Positions 34,945-48,600 of a DNA stretch of 64,000 nucleotides are shown here, piece by piece. The notes under the pieces are model-generated. The model did no database searches. It was not told the origin of the DNA and worked only from the letters and a program-made list of their open reading frames with translations. The stretch's first letter is position 1. Each line of letters begins with the position of its first letter. A program made the position numbers and the translations under genes. Where the stretch lies: assembly GCA_025642075.2 (NCBI GenBank), contig JAODUO010000180.1, positions 382,501-446,500 of the forward strand. Direction: 5' to 3'. The DNA comes from Ridgeia piscesae. Lineage: Eukaryota > Annelida > Polychaeta > Sabellida > Siboglinidae.

Positions 34945-36640
34945 ATACACACACACATACACGGGACTTGTGTTGTTTTTAAACTGGAAACGCTTAGCGC
35001 AACTTCCTGGTTCGAAACATACTGACATTGATGACCAAATAGCATAATCTATTGAAATAAAACATGGATAAACAGTTACATATAATTTACATACTAATAT
35101 TTTATGTTCAAATTTACCCATTCAGAAAACAAGTCTAATTTATTAAGTAGGCCCTCTCGATCAGATGACACCGAGATATAAATAAAACTCCCTCCAGTTA
35201 GGGTCGTGATAGGAAATTTGAAAGATATGACCACAGGAACATGTTAAACAATAATTATTTATGCAGTTTCAAACCAACTTTTAGTACCGGGTATATACCG
35301 CAGTACCTTTATATTTTTTGTCTGTTCAATTTCCTAAGTTTAACAGAGCATACTTACAAGTTATTACAATGGAAAAGTCTGGGGGAATAGACAACAATTA
35401 GACACTCTCATGTAAATATTTTATTTCAAGTAATTTTATTTGTTGTAAAAACAGATCGTCAAAAAAAATTTGGGTATAGAAAATAAATTGTTGTGCTATA
35501 CATATGTTATGCAATTTAGTAACAGATAAGCGTTTATTTTGTAAAACAAATCAGTTAATCAAATATATCATCCATTAAATAAGAATTGCTAATTTCTTTA
35601 CAAACTTGTATAAATTATATATGGTTGTTGATGTGTTTGTTCTAAATACAAATATTATTATACAATTTAAGGGAGTGTAGTAGGCTTGCAAGATCTCAGA
35701 AAAACATCGTGAACTTCTCATACCTCAGGCTCCCACAAACTTCTTTCAAACCTTACACACCTCCATTTCTGCTTGAACCACCCGCGGATTGCCCCTGTTA
35801 CCTCACCAAGCATAATAACAACTGTATTAATACGCATAAATGCACCGACTGACAGCTGTCATAATTTGACAGCTCTGATGCCACACTGCACAAAAACATA
35901 ATTTCTAATCACCCCACACTACATACGTGCTCACAGAAATTCAGACAACCTGCATAATGCTGCTTTTGTAGGGTACTCTTTGGTCGCACGGGTAATGGCG
36001 GACGAGTACCTTATTGTGGTCTTACTTCAGATCACATGTGGAGGACACACGTAAACATGGCGTATATGTCAACTTTGACCCGACCTCCTTTGACCTTTAC
36101 CACAGACCTTACCGAACGAATGTAGCGTCAACATGAATTGCGATACTTTGTCTTACTAACTGCATTACAAACGTTTGCACGTTACTGTTGTTTGTGTTCG
36201 ACATACAACGTCACTTATAATAGTTTCCATTTTTTATTCTATGCAAGCACATACATTTCAGTTTATACTAATCGGTGTTTACTTAGAGACCAAGGTAAAC
36301 CAATGTCCAATCAGCGCATGGTTGTACGGGCACCTGCCTCGCAGCGGTTTCTAAATCCCCAAAGTATAATTTCCGCGGGAATTGTTTTAAAGTCTGTAAG
36401 TTATATATATTTACATGCTTTCATGCTCACAAGTGTACAACATTTAAAACGAAGTGATTTTGGACAAATTTTGTCAAAATATATTCCTGGAACGTCTGCA
36501 TAACTAGTTGGTTCTCGTAACGGTGTAATTAATATTCATGAGGGACTAGAAACTACTGGCGGACATATTTATTTTGAAGTTGATCGTCCATCTTGGAATG
36601 TTTTTCAAAGTTTCCCCAGTTTCAGCCGATAATAAGTAAT
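33561..36640. other. Intergenic DNA upstream of the phosphatase gene
   Basis: Contains (TA)n at 34485-34539 and 34898-34940. The putative promoter of the plus-strand phosphatase gene must lie in its right part, but I see no clear TATA box or initiator. No exon is recognised. Confidence 0.45.
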
Positions 36641-36672
36641 CGCAACGGCTCTGCATCCTAACAAGGCTATCC

Positions 36673-36748
36673 ATGGACGGTACGTCCATTATCACACAAG
36701 TCAGCCGAGATGACGAACCACTCAACACATCTGCTGCACTGGAAAAAA
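36673..36748 (+). CDS. CTDSPL: CTDSPL-like exon 1 (start codon)
   Basis: ATG at 36673 in context ATCCATGG. It encodes [20 protein letters not shown] and AALEK, then one base of codon 26, before GTAAGT at 36749. The start is chosen because vertebrate CTDSPL begins MDGPAIITQV and because phase 1 fits exon 2, 19 kb away. Confidence 0.85.
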
Positions 36749-39653
36749 GTAAGTGAAACCGTAAAATTTGTGGCGCCTAGCGGTAGCAAGTGCCCAACTC
36801 CCGAGTAGAAAAGTCGGATAGCTTCTGTAGGAAGCCAAGTATGTATCGACCAGTGTTTACAGTCATAAGTACGCTAGAGTTAAGCAAATGGATGATCAAG
36901 ACAATATTCATACATCTTTCGTTAAAATATAGAGATTCGTAAAGGGTTTATTTGGTGTGAAATACATGTTGCTTAATGTCAAAATGATTTATGCAACCCT
37001 GCCTGCCTTTTCAACTTCAAGTTGTTGGAACTTCGGAAGTGCTAGACCAGTGCTCTAGTTTAATTATGGTTTTGCAGACAGAACTAGTTACTAGAATCTT
37101 TATGATATGTCTACCTACTGGCACAATGCAATATACACTGACACTCATGCAGGGTTGATTGCATAAATCGGTCATTTCTGTGACCATATTCATTTTTATG
37201 TTTAACACATCTGCAAGTTCTGGTTTAATTTTTAATAACTAAATAAGTCTAGTCTACAGTACAGTTACACTATTTGCCCACCTCACCCCTGACGATAGGG
37301 ATGATAAGAGGAGAACTACATTTGATATTTAATAGGCCCAGTCAGTTGAATTTAAGTTTCAAAATACACACACACTTGCACAGTTCAGGTTCTAGCAAGT
37401 GGTACATTTATGGTATTAACTGAGTAGTTGGCATACGGCATTGAACATTAATTCAGTACTTTTACCAGAACACATATTCCATGATCAGATCATAAATTTA
37501 TACTGTTTTAAAGTCAATGGTCCAATGTTGCTTGGCTATTACCAGTTATAAACAGATACACAATTAACACGACAATTAATGCTAATTACTGGGTTATGGG
37601 ATTTTTTTTATACATATAATCAACTCCTAGTTTAGCCACAGAAGGGGATGTATGGAGTATAGAACGTTAGAAACGTAAGATCATTATAAAAACTTAGGAA
37701 TATCTTTTCTGTTATTTTCTGTCTAGTTGTAAATTTAATGAGCACTGTAATTTAATTATGTACACATAAGCTGCAGTGCGCTTACTGCTCAGCCAATGTT
37801 GACCTGTTGATTCACATTGCCAATCGCACCAGCTGCCATTATAGACTGGTCATCTGAAGGCAAGTATCAAATGTAACATGCCAAAGAGGAAGTTAATCAC
37901 ATCATTTGCACATATACGTAATAATATAAAGTTACTGAATTCTTGTTCACTTCTGTGACTTTTGACCAGACAAAGGTTCACATGATGAACCATATTGTAA
38001 AAAATATTCATCACAGTTATATAAAAGTATACATTATCTGAACCAGAAAGGAATTATATATTATGTTGGTGTACACTGTACATATAATTGAAATAATAAA
38101 TATGAAAACAGTTTTGTAGATTCCTCCACAATGATAAGCAATTATTTTATCACTTATATCATTGCAATATATAAGGTATCTTATATGAGTAACAAAAAAA
38201 TACCATTCATACATCAATTGGGATTCTATATTATGTCACTCAGGTAGTTAGTCCTGTCTTTGTCAAATCAGGATTGAAATAGTACATACAGCAAATAAAA
38301 CTGCCATCACAAATACTATGTGGAATATAGCAAGTACAAAACAAAATTATATTGTAAGAATCAGAATAAATTTGCCTACACTGTGATATCAAAATTACTG
38401 TCTTATGACTACAAAATATATTAAAAATAATCAGAATATTATTTATATCAATCCAGACAAGAAATAAGAAAGACACATGAAAATCAGTTTTATTTTGTGG
38501 CTAATGCACAATTATTTGACAGCTCATAACAGACTTGAAGTATCGCTGATGTCAACCATGGCTGTCAACATCACTGCTGCTTTTCAGATTTTCATCCGAA
38601 TCGTCGGACAAACTAACTAAACGACTGCGATTCTTGCTCATGATCACTGCTAACATGAAGAATGACACATCTACAATCTTTTCAGATTTTGCTAGAAAGT
38701 AAAATAAATTCTCGATAGACATATGCAAACTTGGTGTCAAACTGTTGGTAAATATGTCTGGGTATGATTTGACTGAGTTACCGCAGAAAAACTAGTGACA
38801 TCTAGTGATTATTGTACACACTAGTGTAAACCCCGAAAGATCGGGGTTCAGGATCTACAAGGTTAAACCATGCATCATAAATAGAACAATTAACAGTCAC
38901 TCTTTTCTCAACCAGGTGTTCTATGTGTAACAGTATAGAACTTCTTACACTTCTCCCATTCATCTTAATTGTGTGGGTGAAAGTGCTTTAAAAATGGTTA
39001 CATTACTTACAGGATTGTAGAATATCCTTAGGAGCAGTTTGGGCCACAAAATACTTACAGTGGCATTGTTAATTGGTATTGAAATGTAACTACTTAATTG
39101 TTCATTGCACCAATCTGTTGGATAATTGTCATTTAACAAGACATACTGAATTATACCAAAGTGACAGCCTGTGGGTTCTAAAAGGTAATCTGTTGAGACT
39201 AAATCTGCCGGGGATAGTTTGAGGGAATTTCCAAGTACTGCACCAAGTCACTGGCTGTCAACTAAGGTACTGTAAGTTGATGAAACATGTTTTATGAGAA
39301 CGCTTCAGCTCTTCTCTGTAGACTATTATATACTGCTTACCCGACCTGCTGATAGACTAGTTTCAACAGAAGAAGTTATGGTGTTCTTAGTGTAAACTAT
39401 CATAGTGTAAACTACTAAACTAACAATTTCAGGGTTCCTTCCACCAATATCAATTTTGTTGAGTGCCTAATTAAATGTCTTGAGATTCAAGTACTTGATG
39501 GCATTCTGGTGAAACCATGTGATTTTTTTGCAAATAGACTTCTCAATACTAAACTAGAAAACATTGCTGCCTGCATAACCCATTTGAAGTTTAATGTATT
39601 CACATTACATACAACATAAGGTTTTTATTTATTATCTGACATTTCCACAAGTT

Positions 39654-39684
<31 letters not shown>

Positions 39685-42600
39685 CGGATTGTGAGTTGTG
39701 TCCATTTTAAATAGATGTATGTCGTTGCACAGTGACATACAGTTCAGTTGGTGAGGTAACCTTTATGTGAAGGCATTATGCATTGGTGTGACAAGTCACC
39801 CCATGTGGGCAGATACATCTGTAAGTGTAAGGCATAAACGGTGGAGCAGTGGAGTGTGGGAGGACTTTGGTCAGTGTAAGATTCGGTTTTCCAATTATAA
39901 CTTTTGATAGTGATAAAAACTGTGATATACTGTAACAGATTATGGCAGTTGGTTGACTGAACCTATTAGGAGTCGTGCAGCCATATGGAGGATAGGGTAG
40001 GCAACAATACTACACAGTAATGTAGAACAAGATGTGTGGGCAGTGGGTGATTCCCATACAGGTGCTGTGTCTGAGTGTGTCACCTTCATAGGGTCAGGCG
40101 ACACCTGGTTGGGGAATGTGACATACTGACTCATACAGGATCACAGCAACAGCTCTCAGCCTCACACAGTTATCAGGTATAATTTCAAACATCATGTCAT
40201 ACTTCAAACAAGCTGTGTCATATGTTTAAAACTTTTCATTAATGAACTTGAAATTATAAATTAAGTAGAAGACATTAAGATTATAGTTTGCCAGTGGCAA
40301 AACTATTAAGTTTGGTAACTTTGATTAAGCAAAATTTGGAAGACTGATCAATAGTTTGGAGGAGAAAAATAACGTACCACAAAAAACATGAGCAAATGGT
40401 GATAGAAAAAGAAAATTTCCAGATCCTATTTTAAGAATAAATGTTTTTCCTGCATAGGTTTGTAAAATATATATTTACAAAAAAGAAGCTCTTCCCGGTA
40501 GTCTATTGTATTTGATTAATCGGTAGCAATATTCTACAAACATAGGCAACATGGATGCTGTACATGTGTGGCACTGAATCTTTTGATGGTGAAAGGAGCT
40601 GCAGTGACAGTGCAGTCTAATTAGACATCCACTACAACTGCACTACTTGGTGACCTCTGCTACTATCATCCTGTGGTCAGTAACTTACAGTAAGGTTAAT
40701 TAACTGTACTCAATTCTGGGGGAGAGTCAGGAGACGTACACTCTGGGTCTAGATGGCCTCTCTTGGCAATGGATAGACATAGTAGTCATGCAATGAACAA
40801 TAAAGTCTGTTCTTATCCCCTAATCCCCTATGTGTGGCCTCTAGTAGAACTGAGTGATTTCCCATCTCTGGGGAGATACTCATCTATGCTCAGTTTATGA
40901 AAATCCATATATTGGTTTCCTGTGTATGTCTACATACGGATAAAGTTAATTGTTTCTCAAGCACCAACACTGACTGTATGGAGAGGCATGTTATAGGCAT
41001 AGCTGGATGATTTGTTGGTAAATGTGACCAAGTGTTTGAACATTTCTTTGTCCCACAACAACATAAAATATTGGTTGCAAAATATGTAAACGTTTGTTGC
41101 AAAAGTTAATACCCCAAACTTATTGGTTACTAAGCTGACTAACGATGACATAACCACCCCGGAATGTTTGGAACAATATGGGGTGGCACAATAAATGAGA
41201 TTCATACCTTCAAAAGAAAAGAAAATTGTCAGTAAAAAAAATTAAGGTTTTAATCATTGTGCTGGCATTACAAATTTGTAATGATTTGTCATGACTTGTG
41301 TACTTCATTCAGCTGCGTAAATTTACCTTGCACTCATCATTGATGTGGTTCCAGGTGTGAAATCATAACAATGAAAATATTTGTTTTGTACAATACTTGT
41401 AATTTAGCTGCATGATTCAAAGACGAGCTAGAGTCTTTTGCACTGAACAGGTGTGAAATGTGGCTTGCAGCGAGTTATGACTGGTGGAGAGGTGATGTGG
41501 CCAAACAACAAAGCAACTGCTTTTAATAGACATAACATCAGAAAAATAAACCACTATCACCTATCAGAGTAATTTTCAGTATTTTTTAAAAGGTAACTAC
41601 TGTGGTGTAAAACTCAGCATGACTTGATGACAATACATTAGGCCAGCACAAATTAGGATACCAAGCAACCAGTGGGTCTTTAGTTCCATGTGTCACTGGG
41701 CATGTAGATTAATCTTAATGGGGTTTATTCCATTTATTTATTAACCTTGGGGTTTTGTGCAGGAGGTCTGCATTATTTTGACAACTAATAACGAGTGCAC
41801 TAGGTCAATGCCAGGTGCAGTTCCCAATCCCATTTATATTTAGGTACCTCTAACGACCCAGAATCATCCACCTCCCATTGTGGTTAAGCGTTAACAATTT
41901 GCAAGACTAGTCTGCTGGCAGATTGTAAAGAACTCGTGTGGGCCTTTTTGATATCTGATCGTTTTAGATGTCAAGAATTATGTATTGTGATGACTATCAA
42001 AGTTGATCTATGTATCCACTGGAGGCGGTCAATGTGTTCACTGGTCTGTGAACCAAAGGGTCACTCTGACCACTGGCGTGTGACCAAGGGAGTGTATAGT
42101 GCATTACTGTTGTAATAACACGCATTGTTCATGCGACTCACTGTGTGGCAATAACATGTGCTATTATCCTCTACCTCATATGTGGTCATGTCACAACACA
42201 TGATAAATACCTGGAGCTACCTGTTGGCTTCCAACATGGCACATCTGGCTTTTATTAGCTTCTGAATACCTTTGTATACAAAATATGTAACAATTAGCTA
42301 TTGAGGACAACTGAACACTAGTGTTTATTTGTCTAAATTTTGTTTAAATTATTGCAAAATGCAAATTCATACAAAAATCTTCTCACCATCCAGTCAGATC
42401 AGGTTAATTTAAGGATTAACATAATCTGTTCGTGCGCTTCCTTCTGTCTGCTTCCCACGCTTAGCCTCACAACCTGGTTGCGCAACCATTCGATCTTTTA
42501 AAACCCCAAAATAGCTTAGTATTCATCATCAGTGACATGGACTGGAAGTGTTCATGATTGCAAGAAAGTAAACCTTTGATAGTGGTCTGAACTCAGTAGT

Positions 42601-45600
42601 GAACATGTTGGTGAATCCGCCAGGTGTTTCTTGTATTACTGCTTCCCGGCCCATCTATTAGCTTCACCAGTTGAAATAAATTTAGATGAATCACTTGTTT
42701 GCTTCTTTCAGTATGTTGCTAACTTGGTTTAATTGTGATTAATGGATAAAACCAATTTTTTTAAATTTAGGATCTTATGAAAAACAATGTACAAAAATGG
42801 CAGATTTGGGGAACTGCCCAAAATCAAAGAGCAAAGCCAAGAGGCAAAAACTTGTGGTTGGGCTTAGTTGCCCAATAAACCTGGTGCACTGTTTGAATGT
42901 GTCATACATATAATTTAAATGGTTTTGGGTGTCTCCTCTTGGGCTTTCATTTCAATACATACACAATTGGCATTGAGAACATTACACTTGCATTAATAAG
43001 TTAGAAACACACAAGTTTGGTTAAGTATTTAACCGTAATTGTACCAGCCATTTCAGGTTCGTCTATTAGTGAAGGAGTCATTTGCTTATGAGTAATGTAA
43101 CATACAATTATGTGCTGATGCCTGGATTCTGTTATCAGTTAGTGTGTCAGCTGCCAACTAAACAACTTACCCAGGTAGGCATAATCAGCAGCTCAGGGAA
43201 TAACACAAATTGGTTCATTTATTTGTTCTGTTCACTTGATAAAACCTAGGATACTTTCTATAGCACAAACCTAATTGCCACACTATCATTTACATTAATT
43301 CATGAATATTTTTATATTCTTTGTAAGGTATCAAGTTAGAATTGCAAAGTAAGCAAAGTAAAAGTAAAGTCTTAGCACATTATGCAATCGTAGGACTGCT
43401 CAAACCGCATTATGCTTTACTCCAAGGCAGATTCGGTCAGTTGGAATAACATCTTGATTTCTCAGGGAAGCACCCAGCTAGCTCCTATGAGTCCTATGGA
43501 AGTACAAAGTTGACTATTTTCCACAGTTATGTCCACCACTGTCTAACAGTGCCTGTAGCTAGGTACTCGGTCATACCTGAGTGAACTGGGACAATACAGT
43601 GTGAATGAACTGGCCGAAGGTTTGGCACCACAGCACATTTTGAGCCTGGGTTGTAACCCGGTTGTCAGTAGTACAGACCTGAAGCCACTGCATCACTACT
43701 TGCTAAAAAAAAATGACTACTACTATATTCTAATTCCATGTTTCAGTGGTTGTTAATTTTGGCTGCATAATTGTTGGGGTGGGTCTGTTTTGTCTTGGGT
43801 GGGTCTGTTTTCATTGTCCCGCTGTGCATCAGCTAGGGAGAGTGTCAAAACTGCGACTGCATGTGTTGGGAAACTGTGCACTTGTGCAGCATAAGTTGGG
43901 TGTAAGAGATATTGTTATGACACATTGGACGACAACAAATTATGATGTATGAGCTCCACGGAGACTGCACGGTCATTAATGGCACATTAGGTGGCAGTGT
44001 CAGTTACTGCAGCAAACAGGTGGTCTCAGTAATGGGGTGAAAGCACTAGCTTGGAGAGAGGGGAGGGGGTTATGGGAGTGAGGAAGCAGCTTGGTATGGT
44101 CTGTGGGTAGAGTGATGGGTCTGAGGATGTACTTGAATGAGGGAAAGTGAGTGTGATTGTCTTCATGCATGCATGCATGAATGCATGATGGTGCATCTAA
44201 AACACCCCAGAGTACCACTTTTATTAGTACTTTTATTGTGTCAGTGGTACTATAAATCATCTTCTAAATCCAGTGTAATAAATATGTTAATCCTGTGAAG
44301 TGTTCTGGTGGCACTTGTTCCGAAGAATGCTCAGTACCCACTGTATTCTTGTTTCAGTGGGGAAGTGTAAAGTGTCTTCACTTATGTTAGTGGAAAACAT
44401 GTTCCTTCACATTGGTGAGGAAGCATGTTCACTTGTTAGTGTGGAAATGTGAGAAAGTGTTCATCTGTGTTACTATTACTGTCTGTCCACTCATGGTAAT
44501 TAGAAAGTGTTCATCTGTGTTACTATTACTGTCTGTCCACTCATGGTAATTAGAAAGTGTTCATCTGTGTTACTATTACTGTGTGTCCACTCATGGTAAT
44601 TAGAAAGTGTTCATCTGTATTACTATTACTGTCTGTCCACTCATGGTAATTAGAAAGTGTTCATCTGTGTTACTATTACTGTGTGTCCACTCATGGTAAT
44701 CAGAAAGTGTTCATCTGTGTTACTATTACTGTGTGTCTGTCCACTCATGGTAATTAGAAAGTGTTCATCTGTGTTACTATTACTGTGTGTCCACTCATGG
44801 TAATTAGAAAGTGTTCATCTGTGTTACTATTACTGTGTGTCCACTCATGGTAATCAGAAAGTGTTCATCTGTGTTACTATTACTGTCTGTCCACTCATGG
44901 TAATTAGAAAGTGTTCATCTGTGTTACTATTACTGTGTGTCCACTCATGGTAATCAGAAAGTGTTCATCTGTGTTACTATTACTGTCTGTCCACTCATGG
45001 TAATTAGAAAGTGTTCATCTGTGTTAGTTACTATTACTGTGTGTCCACTCATGGTAATTAGAAAGTGTTCATCTGTGTTACTATTACTGTGTGTCTGTCC
45101 ACTCATGGTAATTAGAAAGTGTTCATCTGTGTTACTATTACTGTGTGTCCACTCATGGTAATCAAAAAGGGCATCTGTGTTACTCTTATGTTTTCCCTAT
45201 GGAATTAGAAAGTTTCACTTTTTACAGTTATGTCCACCACTGTCTAACAGTGCCTGTAGCTAGGTACTCGGTCATACCTGTGTGAACTGGGACAATACAG
45301 TGTGAATGAACTGGCCGAAGGTTTGGCACCACAGCACATTTTGAGCCTGGGTTGTAACCCGGTTGTCAGTAGTGCAGACCTGAAGCCACTGCATCACTAC
45401 TTGCTAAAAAAAAATGACTACTACTATATTCTAATTCCATGTTTCAGTGGTTGTTAATTTTGGCTGCATAATTGTTGGGGTGGGTCTGTTTTGTCTTGGG
45501 TGGGTCTGTTTTCATTGTCCCGCTGTGCATCAGCTAGGGAGAGTGTCAAAACTGCGACTGCATGTGTTGGGAAACTGTGCACTTGTGCAGCATAAGTTGG

Positions 45601-48600
45601 GTGTAAGAGATATTGTTATGACACATTGGACGACAACAAATTATGATGTATGAGCTCCACGGAGACTGCACGGTCATTAATGGCACATTAGGTGGCAGTG
45701 TCAGTTACTGCAGCAAACAGGTGGTCTCAGTAATGGGGTGAAAGCACTAGCTTGGAGAGAGGGGAGGGGGTTATGGGAGTGAGGAAGCAGCTTGGTATGG
45801 TCTGTGGGTAGAGTGATGGGTCTGAGGATGTACTTGAATGAGGGAAAGTGAGTGTGATTGTCTTCATGCATGCATGCATGAATGCATGATGGTGCATCTA
45901 AAACACCCCAGAGTACCACTTTTATTAGTACTTTTATTGTGTCAGTGGTACTATAAATCATCTTCTAAATCCAGTGTAATAAATATGTTAATCCTGTGAA
46001 GTGTTCTGGTGGCACTTGTTCCGAAGAATGCTCAGTACCCACTGTATTCTTGTTTCAGTGGGGAAGTGTAAAGTGTCTTCACTTATGTTAGTGGAAAACA
46101 TGTTCCTTCACATTGGTGAGGAAGCATGTTCACTTGTTAGTGTGGAAATGTGAGAAAGTGTTCATCTGTGTTACTATTACTGTCTGTCCACTCATGGTAA
46201 TTAGAAAGTGTTCATCTGTGTTACTATTACTGTCTGTCCACTCATGGTAATAGAAAGTGTTCATCTGTGTTACTATTACTGTTGTCCACTCATGGTAATT
46301 AGAAAGTGTTCATCTGTGTTACTATTACTGTCTGTCCACTCATGGTAATTAGAAAGTGTTCATCTGTGTTACTATTACTGTCTGTCCACTCATGGTAATT
46401 AGAAAGTGTTCATCTGTGTTACTATTACTGTCTGTCCACTCATGGTAATTAGAAAGTGTTCATCTGTGTTACTATTACTGTCTGTCCACTCATGGTAATT
46501 AGAAAGTGTTCATCTGTGTTACTATTACTGTCTGTCCACTCATGGTAATTAGAAAGTGTTCATCTGTGTTACTATTACTGTCTGTCCACTCATGGTAATG
46601 AGAAAGTGTTCATCTGTGTTAGCTATTACTGTCTGTCCACTCATGGTAATCAGAAAGTGTTCATCTGTGTTACTATTACTGTGTGTCCACTCATGGTAAT
46701 TAGAAAGTGTTCATCTGTGTTACTATTACTGTCTGTCCACTCATGGTAATCAGAAAGTGTTCATCTGTGTTACTATTACTCTCTGTCCACTCATGGTAAT
46801 CAGAAAGTGTTCATCTGTGTTACTATTACTGTGTGTCCACTCATGGTAATCAGAAAGTGTTCATCTGTGTTACTATTACTGTCTGTCCACTCATGGTAAT
46901 TAGAAAGTGTTCATCTGTGTTACTATTACTGTCTGTCCACTCATGGTAATTAGAAAGTGTTCATCTGTGTTACTATTACTGTCTGTCCACTCATGGTAAT
47001 CAGAAAGTGTTCATCTGTGTTACTATTACTGTCTGTCCACTCATGGTAATTAGAAAGTGTTCATCTGTGTTACTATTACTGTCTGTCCACTCATGGTAAT
47101 AGAAAGTGTTCATCTGTGTTACTATTACTGTCTGTCCACTCATGGTAATTAGAAAGTGTTCATCTGTATTACTATTACTGTGTGTCCACTCATGGTAATC
47201 AGAAAGTGTTCATCTGTGTTACTATTACTGTCTGTCCACTCATGGTAATCAGAAAGTGTTCATCTGTGTTACTATTACTGTCTGTCCACTCATGGTAATT
47301 AGAAAGTGTTCATCTGTGTTACTATTACTGTGTGTCCACTCATGGTAATCAGAAAGTGTTCATCTGTGTTACTATTACTGTCTGTCCACTCATGGTAATT
47401 AGAAAGTGTTCATCTGTGTTACTATTACTGTCTGTCCACTCATGGTAATCAGAAAGTGTTCATCTGTGTTACTATTACTGTTTCTGTCCACTCATGGTAA
47501 TTAGAAAGTGTTCATCTGTGTTACTATTACTGTCTGTCCACTCATGGTAATTAGAAAGTGTTCATCTGTGTTACTATTACTTTTCTGTCCACTCATGGTA
47601 ATTAGAAAGTGTTCATCTGTGTTACTATTACTGTCTGTCCACTCATGGTAATTAGAAAGTGTTCATCTGTGTTACTATTACTGTCTGTCCACTCATGGTA
47701 ATTAGAAAGTGTTCATCTGTGTTACTATTACTGTCTGTCCACTCATGGTAATTAGAAAGTGTTCATCTGTGTTACTATTACTGTCTGTCCACTCATGGTA
47801 ATTAGAAAGTGTTCATCTGTGTTACTATTACTGTCTGTCCACTCATGGTAATTAGAAAGTGTTCATCTGTGTTACTATTACTGTCTGTCCACTCATGGTA
47901 ATTAGAAAGTGTTCATCTGTGTTACTATTACTGTCTGTCCACTCATGGTAATTAGAAAGTGTTCATCTGTGTTACTATTACTGTCTGTCCACTCATGGTA
48001 ATTAGAAAGTGTTCATCTGTGTTACTATTACTGTCTGTCCACTCATGGTAATCAGAAAGTGTTCATCTGTGTTACTATTACTGTCTGTCCACTCATGGTA
48101 ATCAGAAAGTGTTCATCTGTGTTACTATTACTGTCTGTCCACTCATGGTAATTAGAAAGTGTTCATCTGTGTTACTATTACTGTGTGTCCACTCATGGTA
48201 AATAGAAAGTGTCTATACTTGTGTCACTGTCAGTGGGGAAGGTGTTCATTAGTGTCTTTGGGGAAGTGGGTTCAGTTGTGTCATGGAGATTGGAGATGGC
48301 CAAGTGCTACAGAAAGAAGTCAACTCGGCCACCAGAACAGCAGGGCTCCTGAAAGAAAAAGGAAGATAGGTCATCAAAACACATCCACTCTTTGTGTTTT
48401 TGTTCAGTTGTGAATGTAAATAAACTAGTTTGTACACGAAGCAGGCAGTGTGAATACAGTTGTACTGGTTGAATTTTGTCCTGTAGAATTAGGACAATAT
48501 GGAAGCAATGTAACACTTGCAGATATTTATCTCTATTTTGCGAGATTCTCAGTGATTATATATCATGATTTTTTTACGGCTTTCATCAAGTGTGTTTTCT

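Noticed and set aside
43746..43952. Small gene family (identical 68-codon frames at 43746 and 45447)
   Set aside because: Identity is explained by the 1,701-bp DNA duplication. No domain, and the region is inside an intron.
44452..48210. CRISPR-like array
   Set aside because: Units are contiguous 50-bp tandem repeats with no unique spacers, in a eukaryotic intron.
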